Part shown: one piece after another, positions 1 to 5,468 of the stretch
Numbering within the stretch: the stretch's first letter is position 1
How the letters are laid out: every line of letters begins with the position of its first letter
Assembly (NCBI GenBank): GCA_007123785.1
Contig: SLGL01000217.1
Span: forward strand, 1-5,468
DNA length: 5,468 bases
Reading direction: 5' to 3'
DNA from: Balneolaceae bacterium
Lineage (GTDB): Bacteria > Bacteroidota > Rhodothermia > Balneolales > Balneolaceae
The notes under the pieces: generated by a model
Seen by the model: only the letters and a program-made list of their open reading frames with translations
Database searches by the model: none
What the model was told of the DNA's origin: nothing
Position numbers and translations under genes: made by a program

Positions 1-75
1 TAAAAAAGTTTATATTGAATTATAAGTTGATAACAATTAGGTGCATATCGTTTTCAAATAATTTTAGTGTGAGAA

Positions 76-1386
76 ATGCGGGCTAAATCAAATATTTTGA
101 AAAACGAACTCAAACGAAGTATTAAAACCCCCGGTGCCATTCTCATGGGCCTGGGATCGATCATCGGTACCGGGATTTTTGTCAGTATTGCCATTGCCAC
201 TCAGATTTCCGGGAATGGTGTGATTATTGCAATCGTAATAGCAGCTATTCTGGCCATTTTTAACGGACTTAGCAGTGCACAGTGTGCAGCGGCTCATCCT
301 GTTAGCGGCGGAACGTATGAATACGGCTACCGGTTTCTGGGGCCTTATTTTGGATTTACAGCCGGATGGATGTTTATGACAGCTAAATCCGCATCGGCAG
401 CAACAGCAGTTCTGGGCTGCGCGGGTTATCTTTTTTATGCATTCAATATCGAATCGGGCTCCGGAATGCTGATTCTGTCGGGTCTTGGTATTCTGGCCCT
501 GATGACGATACTGGTATCAGGTGGCATCAGCCGCAGTAATACGGTCAACAAGGTGATCGTCACAATTACTCTGCTGGGACTTTTGGCTCTGGTTGTGACC
601 GCCTTTTTTATAAACGGCTTACCCGTTGAACCCATCCGGGATGCCTTCACGGATACAACCGGGGGCTCAATTCTCTACGGTACCGCCCTGATGTTTGTGG
701 CCTACACCGGATACGGGCGAATTGCCACGCTTGGGGAGGAAGTTGCAGAACCCCAAAAAACGATCCCCAGAGCGATCATCCTGACAATGACTATCATAGT
801 GATTCTTTATTTATTGGTATCATTAACAGCTCTTTCCGTGATGGGTGCCGATGCGTTTGGCCAAACCGTGGAGGGAGAAGCCGCTCCGCTGATGATGGTT
901 GCACAGGCGCTGTCGGTTCCGGTTATCGGGCCGTTTATAACCATTGCGGCAATTACGGCGATGATGGGTGTGTTGCTAAACCTGATTTTGGGACTTTCCA
1001 GGGTGCTGCTGGGAATGGCCCGCCGCAGGGATGTGCCCGAAATATTGTCTCGCATCAATCCAAAGACACAAAGCCCGGTACCTGCCGTGCTTGTAACTTC
1101 AGTGATCATTGGTCTGCTCGTTCTGAGCGGCGACGTGGTTTTTACATGGTCGTTCAGTGCATTTACAGTGCTCATATATTACTCCATCACCAACCTTTCT
1201 GCATTGATAATGCCCGCTGAGCTTCGGATTTACCCGAGAATTATTCCTGTACTGGGACTCTTTGGCTGCCTGTTTCTCGTATTCTGGATTGAACCAAAAA
1301 TATGGATATCCGGGTTAGTACTGATCGGAGTTGGTTTGATCTGGCATACAGTTGCGCACCGGATTGCATCGGATAAACTGATTTGA
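76..1386 (+). CDS. APC-superfamily amino acid permease, substrate unknown
   Basis: This 436-residue inner-membrane protein is a secondary transporter of the amino acid-polyamine-organocation superfamily, probably importing an amino acid or related amine by cation symport or exchange. Hydrophobicity suggests 12 helices. Helix 1 (about 18-40) carries the broken-helix motif GSIIGTGIF at 27-35, which in the family binds the substrate's amino and carboxyl groups. Helix 6 runs into a loop with GYGRIATLGEEV at 212-223, then PQKTIPRAI at 226-234, the usual family signature. GLSRVLLGMARRRDVP at 306-321 is the conserved segment after helix 8, and SPVPAV at 333-338 precedes helix 9. Length is slightly short for the family but all 12 helices appear present. 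The ATG at 76 gives a short basic cytoplasmic N-terminus as expected; the next Met (residue 24) would cut into helix 1. No clear Shine-Dalgarno precedes it (GTGAGAA only). It stands alone and convergent to serA. The family call is firm; the substrate cannot be read from sequence. Confidence 0.93.
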   Translation: MRAKSNILKNELKRSIKTPGAILMGLGSIIGTGIFVSIAIATQISGNGVIIAIVIAAILAIFNGLSSAQCAAAHPVSGGTYEYGYRFLGPYFGFTAGWMFMTAKSASAATAVLGCAGYLFYAFNIESGSGMLILSGLGILALMTILVSGGISRSNTVNKVIVTITLLGLLALVVTAFFINGLPVEPIRDAFTDTTGGSILYGTALMFVAYTGYGRIATLGEEVAEPQKTIPRAIILTMTIIVILYLLVSLTALSVMGADAFGQTVEGEAAPLMMVAQALSVPVIGPFITIAAITAMMGVLLNLILGLSRVLLGMARRRDVPEILSRINPKTQSPVPAVLVTSVIIGLLVLSGDVVFTWSFSAFTVLIYYSITNLSALIMPAELRIYPRIIPVLGLFGCLFLVFWIEPKIWISGLVLIGVGLIWHTVAHRIASDKLI

Positions 1387-1424
1387 AAATAAAACCTCCG
1401 GGGTATTGGATGGAGTCCCCGGAG
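1385..1424 (-). terminator. Rho-independent terminator of the purF-engB-serA operon
   Basis: A perfect 8-bp GC-rich stem, CTCCGGGG (1396-1403) pairing with CCCCGGAG (1417-1424), encloses a 13-nt loop. Read on the - strand, the stem is followed after one base by TTTTATTTTC (1394-1385), a good U-tract. The stem begins 13 bp past the serA stop codon. On the + strand the stem is followed by ATATGATCGG, which has no U-run, so it should terminate the - strand operon only. It could still protect the 3' end of the permease message as a plain hairpin. The U-tract reaches into the permease stop codon (1384-1386), so the two convergent transcripts end with a small overlap. Confidence 0.85.
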
Positions 1425-1437
1425 ATATGATCGGAAA

Positions 1438-3027
1438 TTAACTCAGAGAAATGTACTTCACGTTGTGCACGCCATCGAGATCGTAAATGCTTTGAAGCTC
1501 TTCGTTATTGAGCTGTTTATCGACTATAACGGCGGTAATTGCGTTTGAACCCTTTCCTTCACGGCCCAGGCTCAGTGCACCAATGTTAATATTCTGGCCG
1601 GCAAGGGTACTGGCCACAGAAGCAAGCATACCCGGTTTGTCAATATTCTGGTACATCAAAATATCACCTTCCAGTCTCAATTCTATTCCGAAGCCATCGA
1701 TTTCAACGATACGGTAATCACCGGGCCCGAAAACTGCAGCAGAAATCTGCTTATATTCCGAGCTGTCCCCCAGTCGAATTGTGATCAGATCATTGTAATT
1801 TTTGTCCTCGCTCTTTGTGGTTTCACTCAGTTTGAAACCGCGTTCAGTGGCGTAGTGACGGGCATTGATCAGGTTCACGGACTCATCCACATACTGTGAG
1901 AGCATGCCTTTCAGCACGGCATCGGTCAGTACATCAGCATATTTTGTACAGAGGCCTGTATATTCAAAAGAAAAATTATTGGCATTTTTCGGCATGATTT
2001 GTCCGGATACCCGCCCCAGCTTCTCAGCCAGTTCTACATAAGGCTGCACCTCTTTGTTGGTGAGCAGTGAAATTGATTTACTGTTCAGGCTGCCTTTGTA
2101 GTTTTTATTTTCAAGAGCATCGGCAATCTGATTGGCAATCTGCACAGCCACTTTTTCCTGTGCTTCTTCGGTAGATGCTCCCAGGTGGGGTGTACAGATG
2201 ATCGCCGGGTGCTTCAGTACTTCGTATAACTCTTCAGTAGGTGGTTCATTTGTGTACACATCGAGTGCCACACCATCTAAAATACCTTTTTCAATAAGCG
2301 GTACCAGATCTTCTTCTTTATATATGCCGCCACGTGCACAGTTCACCAAACGAATTCCGGGTTTGATTTTATCGGCATTTGCCAGTGAGATAAGGTTTCT
2401 GGTTTTTTCAGTGAGCGGAGTGTGAACCGTAAGAAAATCGGACAAGCCGAGGAGTTCATCCAGATCAACCAGTTTCACTCCAAGGTTACTGGCATGCTCC
2501 TGTGTGGTAAACGGATCATAGGCGTATAGATCCATCCCGAACTCTTTCATTCTGAGGGCCACTTCGGAACCGATTTTACCAAGCCCGACAATTCCAAGTT
2601 TTTTGCTGTGAACTTCGGTTCCCATAAATTTTTTCCGGTCCCATCCCCCGCTTTTCACACGTTCTACCGATTGAGGAATATTACGAGCCAGTGCGATGAT
2701 CATCCCGCAGGTATGTTCGGCTGTAGAGATGGTGTTGCCATCGGGTGTATTCATAACCAGCACCCCTTTAGAAGTGGCAGAAGCGATATCGATATTATCC
2801 ACTCCCACACCGGCGCGGCCAATGATACGCAGTCCGTTGGTATGTTTCAGCAGGTCGGCATTCACGGTGGTGGCACTTCTTACAACAATGGCGTGATAGC
2901 CCCCGATCGTTTCTTTCAGTTCATCGAGAGATAGTTTAGCGGGCTGATCCGCTTCAATCCCCCGTTTTTTAAATTCATCGGCACATATTGGATCTACATT
3001 ATCCAGCAGAAGTACTTTAAAAGACAT
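1438..3027 (-). CDS. serA: D-3-phosphoglycerate dehydrogenase (type I, with ASB and ACT domains)
   Basis: SerA is a cytoplasmic enzyme oxidising 3-phosphoglycerate to 3-phosphohydroxypyruvate with NAD+, the first step of phosphorylated serine synthesis. Its 529 residues match the long type I form (M. tuberculosis SerA is about 528). The substrate-binding lobe (about 1-100 and 285-315) surrounds a Rossmann NAD domain with GLGKIG at 148-153 and Asp171 (YDP), placed to bind the NAD ribose. The expected catalytic residues are Arg232 (NCARGG), Glu261 (NEPP) and His281 (PHLGAS). Residues about 317-452 form the allosteric substrate-binding (ASB) domain, and 455-529 a C-terminal ACT domain (DKPG at 463-466, NINIG at 479-483) where serine should bind as feedback inhibitor. 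Asp463 and Asn481 agree with known serine ligands; position 461 is Asn where M. tuberculosis has Tyr and E. coli His. The ATG at 3027 gives a normal N-terminus (MSFKVLLLD). It is the last gene of the operon, 23 bp after engB. No serC is adjacent. Confidence 0.97.
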   Translation of the reverse strand: MSFKVLLLDNVDPICADEFKKRGIEADQPAKLSLDELKETIGGYHAIVVRSATTVNADLLKHTNGLRIIGRAGVGVDNIDIASATSKGVLVMNTPDGNTISTAEHTCGMIIALARNIPQSVERVKSGGWDRKKFMGTEVHSKKLGIVGLGKIGSEVALRMKEFGMDLYAYDPFTTQEHASNLGVKLVDLDELLGLSDFLTVHTPLTEKTRNLISLANADKIKPGIRLVNCARGGIYKEEDLVPLIEKGILDGVALDVYTNEPPTEELYEVLKHPAIICTPHLGASTEEAQEKVAVQIANQIADALENKNYKGSLNSKSISLLTNKEVQPYVELAEKLGRVSGQIMPKNANNFSFEYTGLCTKYADVLTDAVLKGMLSQYVDESVNLINARHYATERGFKLSETTKSEDKNYNDLITIRLGDSSEYKQISAAVFGPGDYRIVEIDGFGIELRLEGDILMYQNIDKPGMLASVASTLAGQNINIGALSLGREGKGSNAITAVIVDKQLNNEELQSIYDLDGVHNVKYISLS

Positions 3028-3050
3028 CTTCGGTTTGATTTATGTTTTGT

Positions 3051-3644
3051 TTATTTATCGTTTACAAAATCTAAAATAAGGGCCTGAAGTTCCTCCATAC
3101 CGGCTCCGGTTTGGGCAGAGCATGGTATGATGGGTACTTCAATATTCATTTCGGCCAAGACCTTCTCAACGTTTCGAACGGATGTCCTCAACTTGTTAGA
3201 AGAAAGCTTGTCTGATTTGGTTAAAGCCACAGCAAACGGCTTCATATTGGAAGCCATCCAGTAAAAAAAATCTTCGTCGAGTTTTGTGGGATTGTGGCGG
3301 GAATCCACAAGGTGGAGTATCAATTTCAGAGTATTTCGTTTGAGCAGGTAGTGCTGAATGTCACGTCCCCAGCGGTCGCGCTCTTTTTGCGGCACTTTAG
3401 CAAAACCAAATCCCGGCAGGTCAACAAAATAGAAAGAGTCATCAATCCGGTAATAGTTCATCTGCTGGGTTTTCCCCGGTGTGTTGCTGGTACGAGCGAG
3501 CCGTTTTTTACCTGCTACACGGTTAATGAGTGATGATTTACCCACATTAGAACGTCCCGCAAAACAAAATTCGGGAAGGGTTTCATCGGGACAATCGCTA
3601 AGTGCCGGTGCGGAAGTAATAAATGTTGCCTGCTGAAACGCCAT
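3051..3644 (-). CDS. engB: Ribosome biogenesis GTP-binding protein EngB/YsxC
   Basis: EngB (YsxC, YihA) is a small cytoplasmic GTPase of the TRAFAC class that assists late assembly of the 50S ribosomal subunit and is essential in many bacteria. All G motifs are visible in order: G1 P-loop GRSNVGKS at 30-37, G2 TPGKT at 55-59, G3 DLPG at 75-78 within the family hallmark VDLPGFGFAKV, G4 TKSD at 142-145, and G5 SAQTG at 176-180. At 197 residues it has normal length with no fused domain. The N-terminal ATG overlaps the purF stop by one base (TAATG), and the next Met is residue 62, beyond the P-loop, so this start is the only sensible one. No Shine-Dalgarno sits at normal spacing; an AAGGAAG run inside the end of purF ends about 19 nt upstream, too far to be typical. 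Translation probably depends on coupling to purF. Confidence 0.97.
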   Translation of the reverse strand: MAFQQATFITSAPALSDCPDETLPEFCFAGRSNVGKSSLINRVAGKKRLARTSNTPGKTQQMNYYRIDDSFYFVDLPGFGFAKVPQKERDRWGRDIQHYLLKRNTLKLILHLVDSRHNPTKLDEDFFYWMASNMKPFAVALTKSDKLSSNKLRTSVRNVEKVLAEMNIEVPIIPCSAQTGAGMEELQALILDFVNDK

Positions 3645-5146
3645 TATACAATTTCGTTTTCTTCCTTTTCTACACCGAAATTAACCGGTACAGGATAATC
3701 CCCTGTAAAGCAAGCCGTACAGTAGGAATGTTTAGAAACGTTGGCCTCTTTTACAGCTTCTACAAGTCCTGTTGAAGAGAGGTAACTCACGCTGTCCACC
3801 CCGATTTCACGGGCAATGGCGGCTATATCACTGTTAAATTTGTTGGCGATCAATTCGTCGGGGCTTGGAAAATCCATCCCGTAAAAACAGGGATGCGTAA
3901 TGGGCGGAGAGCTGACAAGAAAATGGATCTCTTTCGGACCGGCCTCCCGGATCATCTCAACCAGATGACGAGATGTCGTTCCCCGAACAATGCTGTCATC
4001 CACAATGATCACCGACCGCCCTTCAATAACACCACGCACAGTATTGAATTTGGTACGGACCTTTTGTTCGCGCGATTTCTGTCCCGGCGAAATGAATGTC
4101 CGCCCAACATAATGGTTCCGAATCAGGCCAATATCATACTTGCAATCGAAACCGAGTTTCTGATTTTCATGTGCATATCCAATTGCGGCTGTGTTACTCG
4201 AATCGGGCACAGATATTACAATCGGTTTTTTGTCTCCCTCCTGCCGTTTAATAACCTGATTAATGGGGTACTCTTTGGCAAGCTGCTTGCCCAGATTACG
4301 GCGGATTTTATCTACGTTTTCCCCGAAAATTTTGCTGTCCGGACGCGAAAAGTAGACATATTCAAAAATACACTGGCTCGTTTCGGTACCAGGCTGCGGC
4401 TCCAGGTAATAGGATTGCAGCTCCTCTGTTTTAGTAGCGTGCCGGTCAATCACCAGAACTTCGCCCGGTTCCACATCCCGAATAAATTCAGCCCCGATGA
4501 TATCAAACGCACAAGTTTCACTGGCAACGGTAAACGCTCCGTCGATCATACCCAGAGCGAGCGGACGAAATCCATTGGGATCTCTTACGGCAATCAGCTT
4601 ATCATCAGTCAGAATAACCAGGCAGTAGGCTCCCTCTATCTGCTCAAGTGCCTCCAGAACCTGACCAATCTGATTTTCTTTTCGGCTGTGGGAAATCAGA
4701 TGCAGAATCAGCTCGGTATCGGAAGTGCTTTGAAACAGTACACCTTCATCGCGAAATCGCTCCCTGAGCACTCTTGCATTTGAGAGGTTTCCGTTATGCC
4801 CGATCGACAGATTGCCGTTTCTGTAATGAACGCGAAATGGCTGAATGTTGGCCGGGTTTTTGGCTGCACCGGACGTTGAGTACCGGTTATGGCCGATTGA
4901 AGAACGCCCTCTGAGATCTCTGCTTATAATTTTGGGGTCATCAAATACCGAAAGCACCAAACCAAAATCTTTGTGCATTGGCATAATATAACGCCCTTTT
5001 CTGTCATCATAATAGGTTGTAACAATACCTGCTGATTCCTGGCCGCGATGCTGAAGCGCGTGCAGGCCGTAATAGGTGAGAAGTGCGGCATCAGGATGAT
5101 TGTAAACTCCAAATATGCCACAATAATCGTGGGGTTTGTCGATCAT
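3644..5146 (-). CDS. purF: Amidophosphoribosyltransferase (glutamine PRPP amidotransferase)
   Basis: PurF makes 5-phosphoribosylamine from PRPP and glutamine, the committed and feedback-inhibited step of de novo purine synthesis, in the cytoplasm. The 500-residue protein begins with a short propeptide; Cys9 in YCGIFG is the N-terminal nucleophile that must be exposed by cleavage after Tyr8. The class II glutaminase domain (about 9-240) shows HRGQESAG at 33-40, HNRYST at 86-91, GHNGNL at 116-121 and STSDTE at 140-145. The phosphoribosyltransferase domain carries the PRPP loop VIIVDDSIVRGTT at 379-391. Four cysteines, 259 (SQCIFEY), 420 (HPCFYG), 476 and 479 (YCTACF), match the [4Fe-4S] ligands of B. 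subtilis PurF, so this is the iron-sulfur, propeptide-processed type, unlike E. coli PurF. Purine nucleotides normally inhibit it. It is first in the operon, and its stop overlaps the engB start. No Shine-Dalgarno precedes the ATG at 5146; the 5' side is ACAAAA. Confidence 0.98.
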   Translation of the reverse strand: MIDKPHDYCGIFGVYNHPDAALLTYYGLHALQHRGQESAGIVTTYYDDRKGRYIMPMHKDFGLVLSVFDDPKIISRDLRGRSSIGHNRYSTSGAAKNPANIQPFRVHYRNGNLSIGHNGNLSNARVLRERFRDEGVLFQSTSDTELILHLISHSRKENQIGQVLEALEQIEGAYCLVILTDDKLIAVRDPNGFRPLALGMIDGAFTVASETCAFDIIGAEFIRDVEPGEVLVIDRHATKTEELQSYYLEPQPGTETSQCIFEYVYFSRPDSKIFGENVDKIRRNLGKQLAKEYPINQVIKRQEGDKKPIVISVPDSSNTAAIGYAHENQKLGFDCKYDIGLIRNHYVGRTFISPGQKSREQKVRTKFNTVRGVIEGRSVIIVDDSIVRGTTSRHLVEMIREAGPKEIHFLVSSPPITHPCFYGMDFPSPDELIANKFNSDIAAIAREIGVDSVSYLSSTGLVEAVKEANVSKHSYCTACFTGDYPVPVNFGVEKEENEIV

Positions 5147-5181
5147 TTTTGTACTGCGATTCGGTAAAATTTTGATAAGCG

Positions 5182-5213
5182 TAAAGATATGGAAAACGCC
5201 AGTAAATAACAGA
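5182..5213 (-). promoter_or_regulatory. Candidate promoter of the purF-engB-serA operon
   Basis: Read on the - strand, TCTG (5213-5210), a 20-nt spacer and TATCTTTA (5189-5182) fit the Bacteroidota primary sigma pattern of TTTG, 19-21 nt, TAnnTTTG, with one mismatch in each box. A start about 7 nt further on would give a leader of roughly 30 nt before the purF ATG. An E. coli-style reading of the same place (CTGTTA, 17 nt, TATCTT) is weaker at -35. This is the best candidate in the purF upstream region, but short AT-rich boxes arise by chance and the host phylum is itself inferred. Confidence 0.35.
5199..5209. repeat. 11-bp direct repeat CCAGTAAATAA, copy 1
   Basis: This is an exact match to 5310-5320, 111 bp away. 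This copy lies inside the spacer of the candidate purF promoter, where a bound protein could block RNA polymerase. The match ends at both sides (C5210 against A5321, G5198 against A5309). Confidence 0.5.
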
Positions 5214-5263
5214 TTGGATTATCTGAACCTTCATAAAAGCCAACTTCTGCTTTCTGTGTGTTT

Positions 5264-5275
5264 TCTTCATGAAGA
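5264..5275. repeat. Perfect 12-bp palindrome
   Basis: TCTTCATGAAGA is its own reverse complement over all 12 bases, with no extension on either side. It sits about 118 bp upstream of the purF start and shares its last base with the next inverted repeat. It could be a binding site for a dimeric regulator; no known operator is recognised. Confidence 0.6.
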
Positions 5276-5296
5276 TTAAGCTATGTATATCTTAAT
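5275..5296. repeat. 22-bp imperfect palindrome (ATTAAGCTAT / ATATCTTAAT)
   Basis: Two 10-base arms, ATTAAGCTAT (5275-5284) and ATATCTTAAT (5287-5296), are separated by GT and pair at 9 of 10 positions (the one mismatch is C5281 against T5290). The near-zero centre is more typical of a protein-binding dyad than of an RNA hairpin, since a 2-nt loop is too tight unless inner pairs open. It abuts inverted repeats on both sides. Function is unknown. Confidence 0.6.
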
Positions 5297-5315
5297 ACAG
5301 GTACAGTCACCAGTA
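5296..5315. repeat. Imperfect inverted repeat TACAGGT-N6-ACCAGTA
   Basis: Two 7-base arms, 5296-5302 and 5309-5315, match at 6 of 7 positions around a 6-bp centre. The right arm overlaps one copy of the CCAGTAAATAA direct repeat. It shares its first base with the preceding dyad, making the third unit of a 52-bp stretch of continuous dyad symmetry. Taken alone it could be chance; its position is what makes it notable. Confidence 0.4.
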
Positions 5316-5320
5316 AATAA
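5310..5320. repeat. 11-bp direct repeat CCAGTAAATAA, copy 2
   Basis: This is the second exact copy, just right of the dyad cluster and overlapping the right arm of its third unit. A spacing of 111 bp is about ten and a half helical turns, so the two copies would not lie on exactly the same face of the DNA. Confidence 0.5.
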
Positions 5321-5360
5321 ATAAAGCCCTTCATCTTCAACCTGGCTCCCAAAGGAAAAC

Positions 5361-5389
5361 ATTAAGAATTTTATAAACAATTACTTAAT
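5361..5389 (-). terminator. AT-rich hairpin, possible terminator of a gene beyond the right edge
   Basis: ATTAAG (5361-5366) pairs with CTTAAT (5384-5389), and inside it AATT (5367-5370) pairs with AATT (5379-5382), with A5383 bulged and an 8-nt loop. On the - strand it is followed by GTTTTCC, a short U-run. If a - strand gene ends at 5411, this hairpin starts about 20 nt past its stop, a suitable place for a terminator. The stem has little GC, so it is weak as an intrinsic terminator. It may equally be only a relative of the ATTAAG dyad at 5275-5296. Confidence 0.25.
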
Positions 5390-5410
5390 TTACATACAAT
5401 ATTGAGATTC

Positions 5411-5467
5411 TTACCCGCCTGTAAAGAACTGACAGGGAAAATCCTTACCGGCATCAGGGTAGCCCTT
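5411..5467 (-). CDS. Possible 3' end of an unidentified - strand gene (partial)
   Basis: From the right edge of the window, one - strand frame runs 18 codons to a TAA at 5413-5411 and reads KGYPDAGKDFPCQFFTGG. Its base composition is more GC-rich than the DNA just left of it, and the stop falls where composition turns AT-rich, as at a gene end. I do not recognise the peptide. Two other frames are also open here: a - strand frame of about 31 codons and a + strand frame of about 34 codons with a possible TTG start at 5402. The assignment is therefore weak. If real, the gene is co-directional with purF, about 265 bp upstream of it. Confidence 0.22.
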   Translation of the reverse strand, partial: KGYPDAGKDFPCQFFTGG

Positions 5468-5468
5468 A

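Larger units (their letters stand above)
5147..5468. other. Intergenic region upstream of purF, rich in inverted repeats
   Basis: These 322 bases hold no convincing complete gene on either strand. The part next to purF (5147-5213) is AT-rich and contains the candidate purF promoter. Bases 5264-5315 are three abutting inverted repeats, 5361-5389 form an AT-rich hairpin, and an 11-bp direct repeat (CCAGTAAATAA at 5199 and 5310) flanks the dyad cluster. The hexamer ATTAAG or its complement CTTAAT occurs four times (5275, 5291, 5361, 5384). The last 58 bases could be the 3' end of a - strand gene. I see no match to a riboswitch class I know, including the purine riboswitch core, nor a tRNA. Confidence 0.6.

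Noticed and set aside
37..66. Bacteroidota-like promoter for the permease: TTAG at 37-40 and TAATTTTA at 59-66
   Set aside because: The spacer is only 18 nt, both boxes have mismatches, and the implied start would leave an almost leaderless message. The true promoter may lie left of the window.
807..1175. A 122-codon - strand open frame inside the permease, and shorter ones at 88-297 and 435-650
   Set aside because: They are shadow frames of a complete transporter gene; the translations are low in structure and match no family I know.
2132..2934. Open frames of 66-108 codons on the + strand opposite serA (2132-2425, 2608-2934, 2696-2896)
   Set aside because: All are antisense to conserved SerA domains, with no family signature or start signal.
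3028..3050. A separate promoter for serA in the engB-serA gap
   Set aside because: The 23 bp contain no box resembling a promoter, and the gap is short enough for co-transcription. A promoter inside engB cannot be excluded by eye.
3893..4783. A 296-codon open frame on the + strand opposite purF
   Set aside because: It lies wholly antisense to a highly conserved gene with all catalytic residues intact. The translation shows no recognisable domain and is explained by codon bias of purF.
5236..5253. Hairpin AAAGC/GCTTT with an 8-nt loop as a terminator
   Set aside because: The stem is only 5 bp with two GC pairs, and neither strand has a clean U-tract after it.
5147..5410. A purine riboswitch upstream of purF
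   Set aside because: I searched both strands by eye for the conserved core and for a following terminator or anti-terminator and did not find them.
5418..5436. Hairpin CCTGT/ACAGG with a 9-nt loop near the right edge
   Set aside because: Five pairs with no U-run on either strand. It would lie inside the possible - strand coding end, and I could not match it to a riboswitch or a terminator.

Overview
This 5.5-kb window looks like ordinary chromosomal housekeeping DNA, moderately AT-rich by eye. It holds four complete protein-coding genes. One is on the + strand: an APC-family amino acid permease at 76-1386. Three are on the - strand in the order purF (5146-3644), engB/ysxC (3644-3051), serA (3027-1438). 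I see no rRNA, tRNA, CRISPR array, transposase, phage gene or defence module.

The likely host belongs to the Bacteroidota/Balneolota/Rhodothermota (FCB) group. None of the four starts has a convincing Shine-Dalgarno sequence at normal spacing. The best promoter candidate, upstream of purF, resembles the Bacteroidota -33/-7 pattern (TTTG, about 20 nt, TAnnTTTG) more than the E. coli -35/-10 pattern. The proteins look like ordinary FCB versions. This is inference from style and not a database match.

Layout: bases 1-75 are an AT-rich leader before the permease. The permease and serA are convergent. The 51 bp between them contain a GC-rich 8-bp hairpin followed, in the - direction only, by TTTTATTTTC; this is the terminator of the - strand operon. 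serA and engB are 23 bp apart. engB and purF overlap by one base (TAATG). The three - strand genes therefore look like one transcript, purF to engB to serA, probably starting near 5176. The 322 bp upstream of purF are AT-rich and contain a run of abutting inverted repeats, an 11-bp direct repeat and a second AT-rich hairpin. The last 58 bases may be the 3' end of another - strand gene, but too little is present to be sure.

How the genes relate: PurF catalyses the committed step of purine synthesis and SerA the first step of phosphorylated serine synthesis. Serine gives glycine and one-carbon units, both consumed in building the purine ring, so co-transcription makes metabolic sense. EngB is a GTPase for large ribosomal subunit assembly and links the operon to growth and GTP supply. 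The permease is transcribed separately and its substrate is unknown. I found no previously undescribed system here; the most unexplained part is the dyad-rich region upstream of purF.
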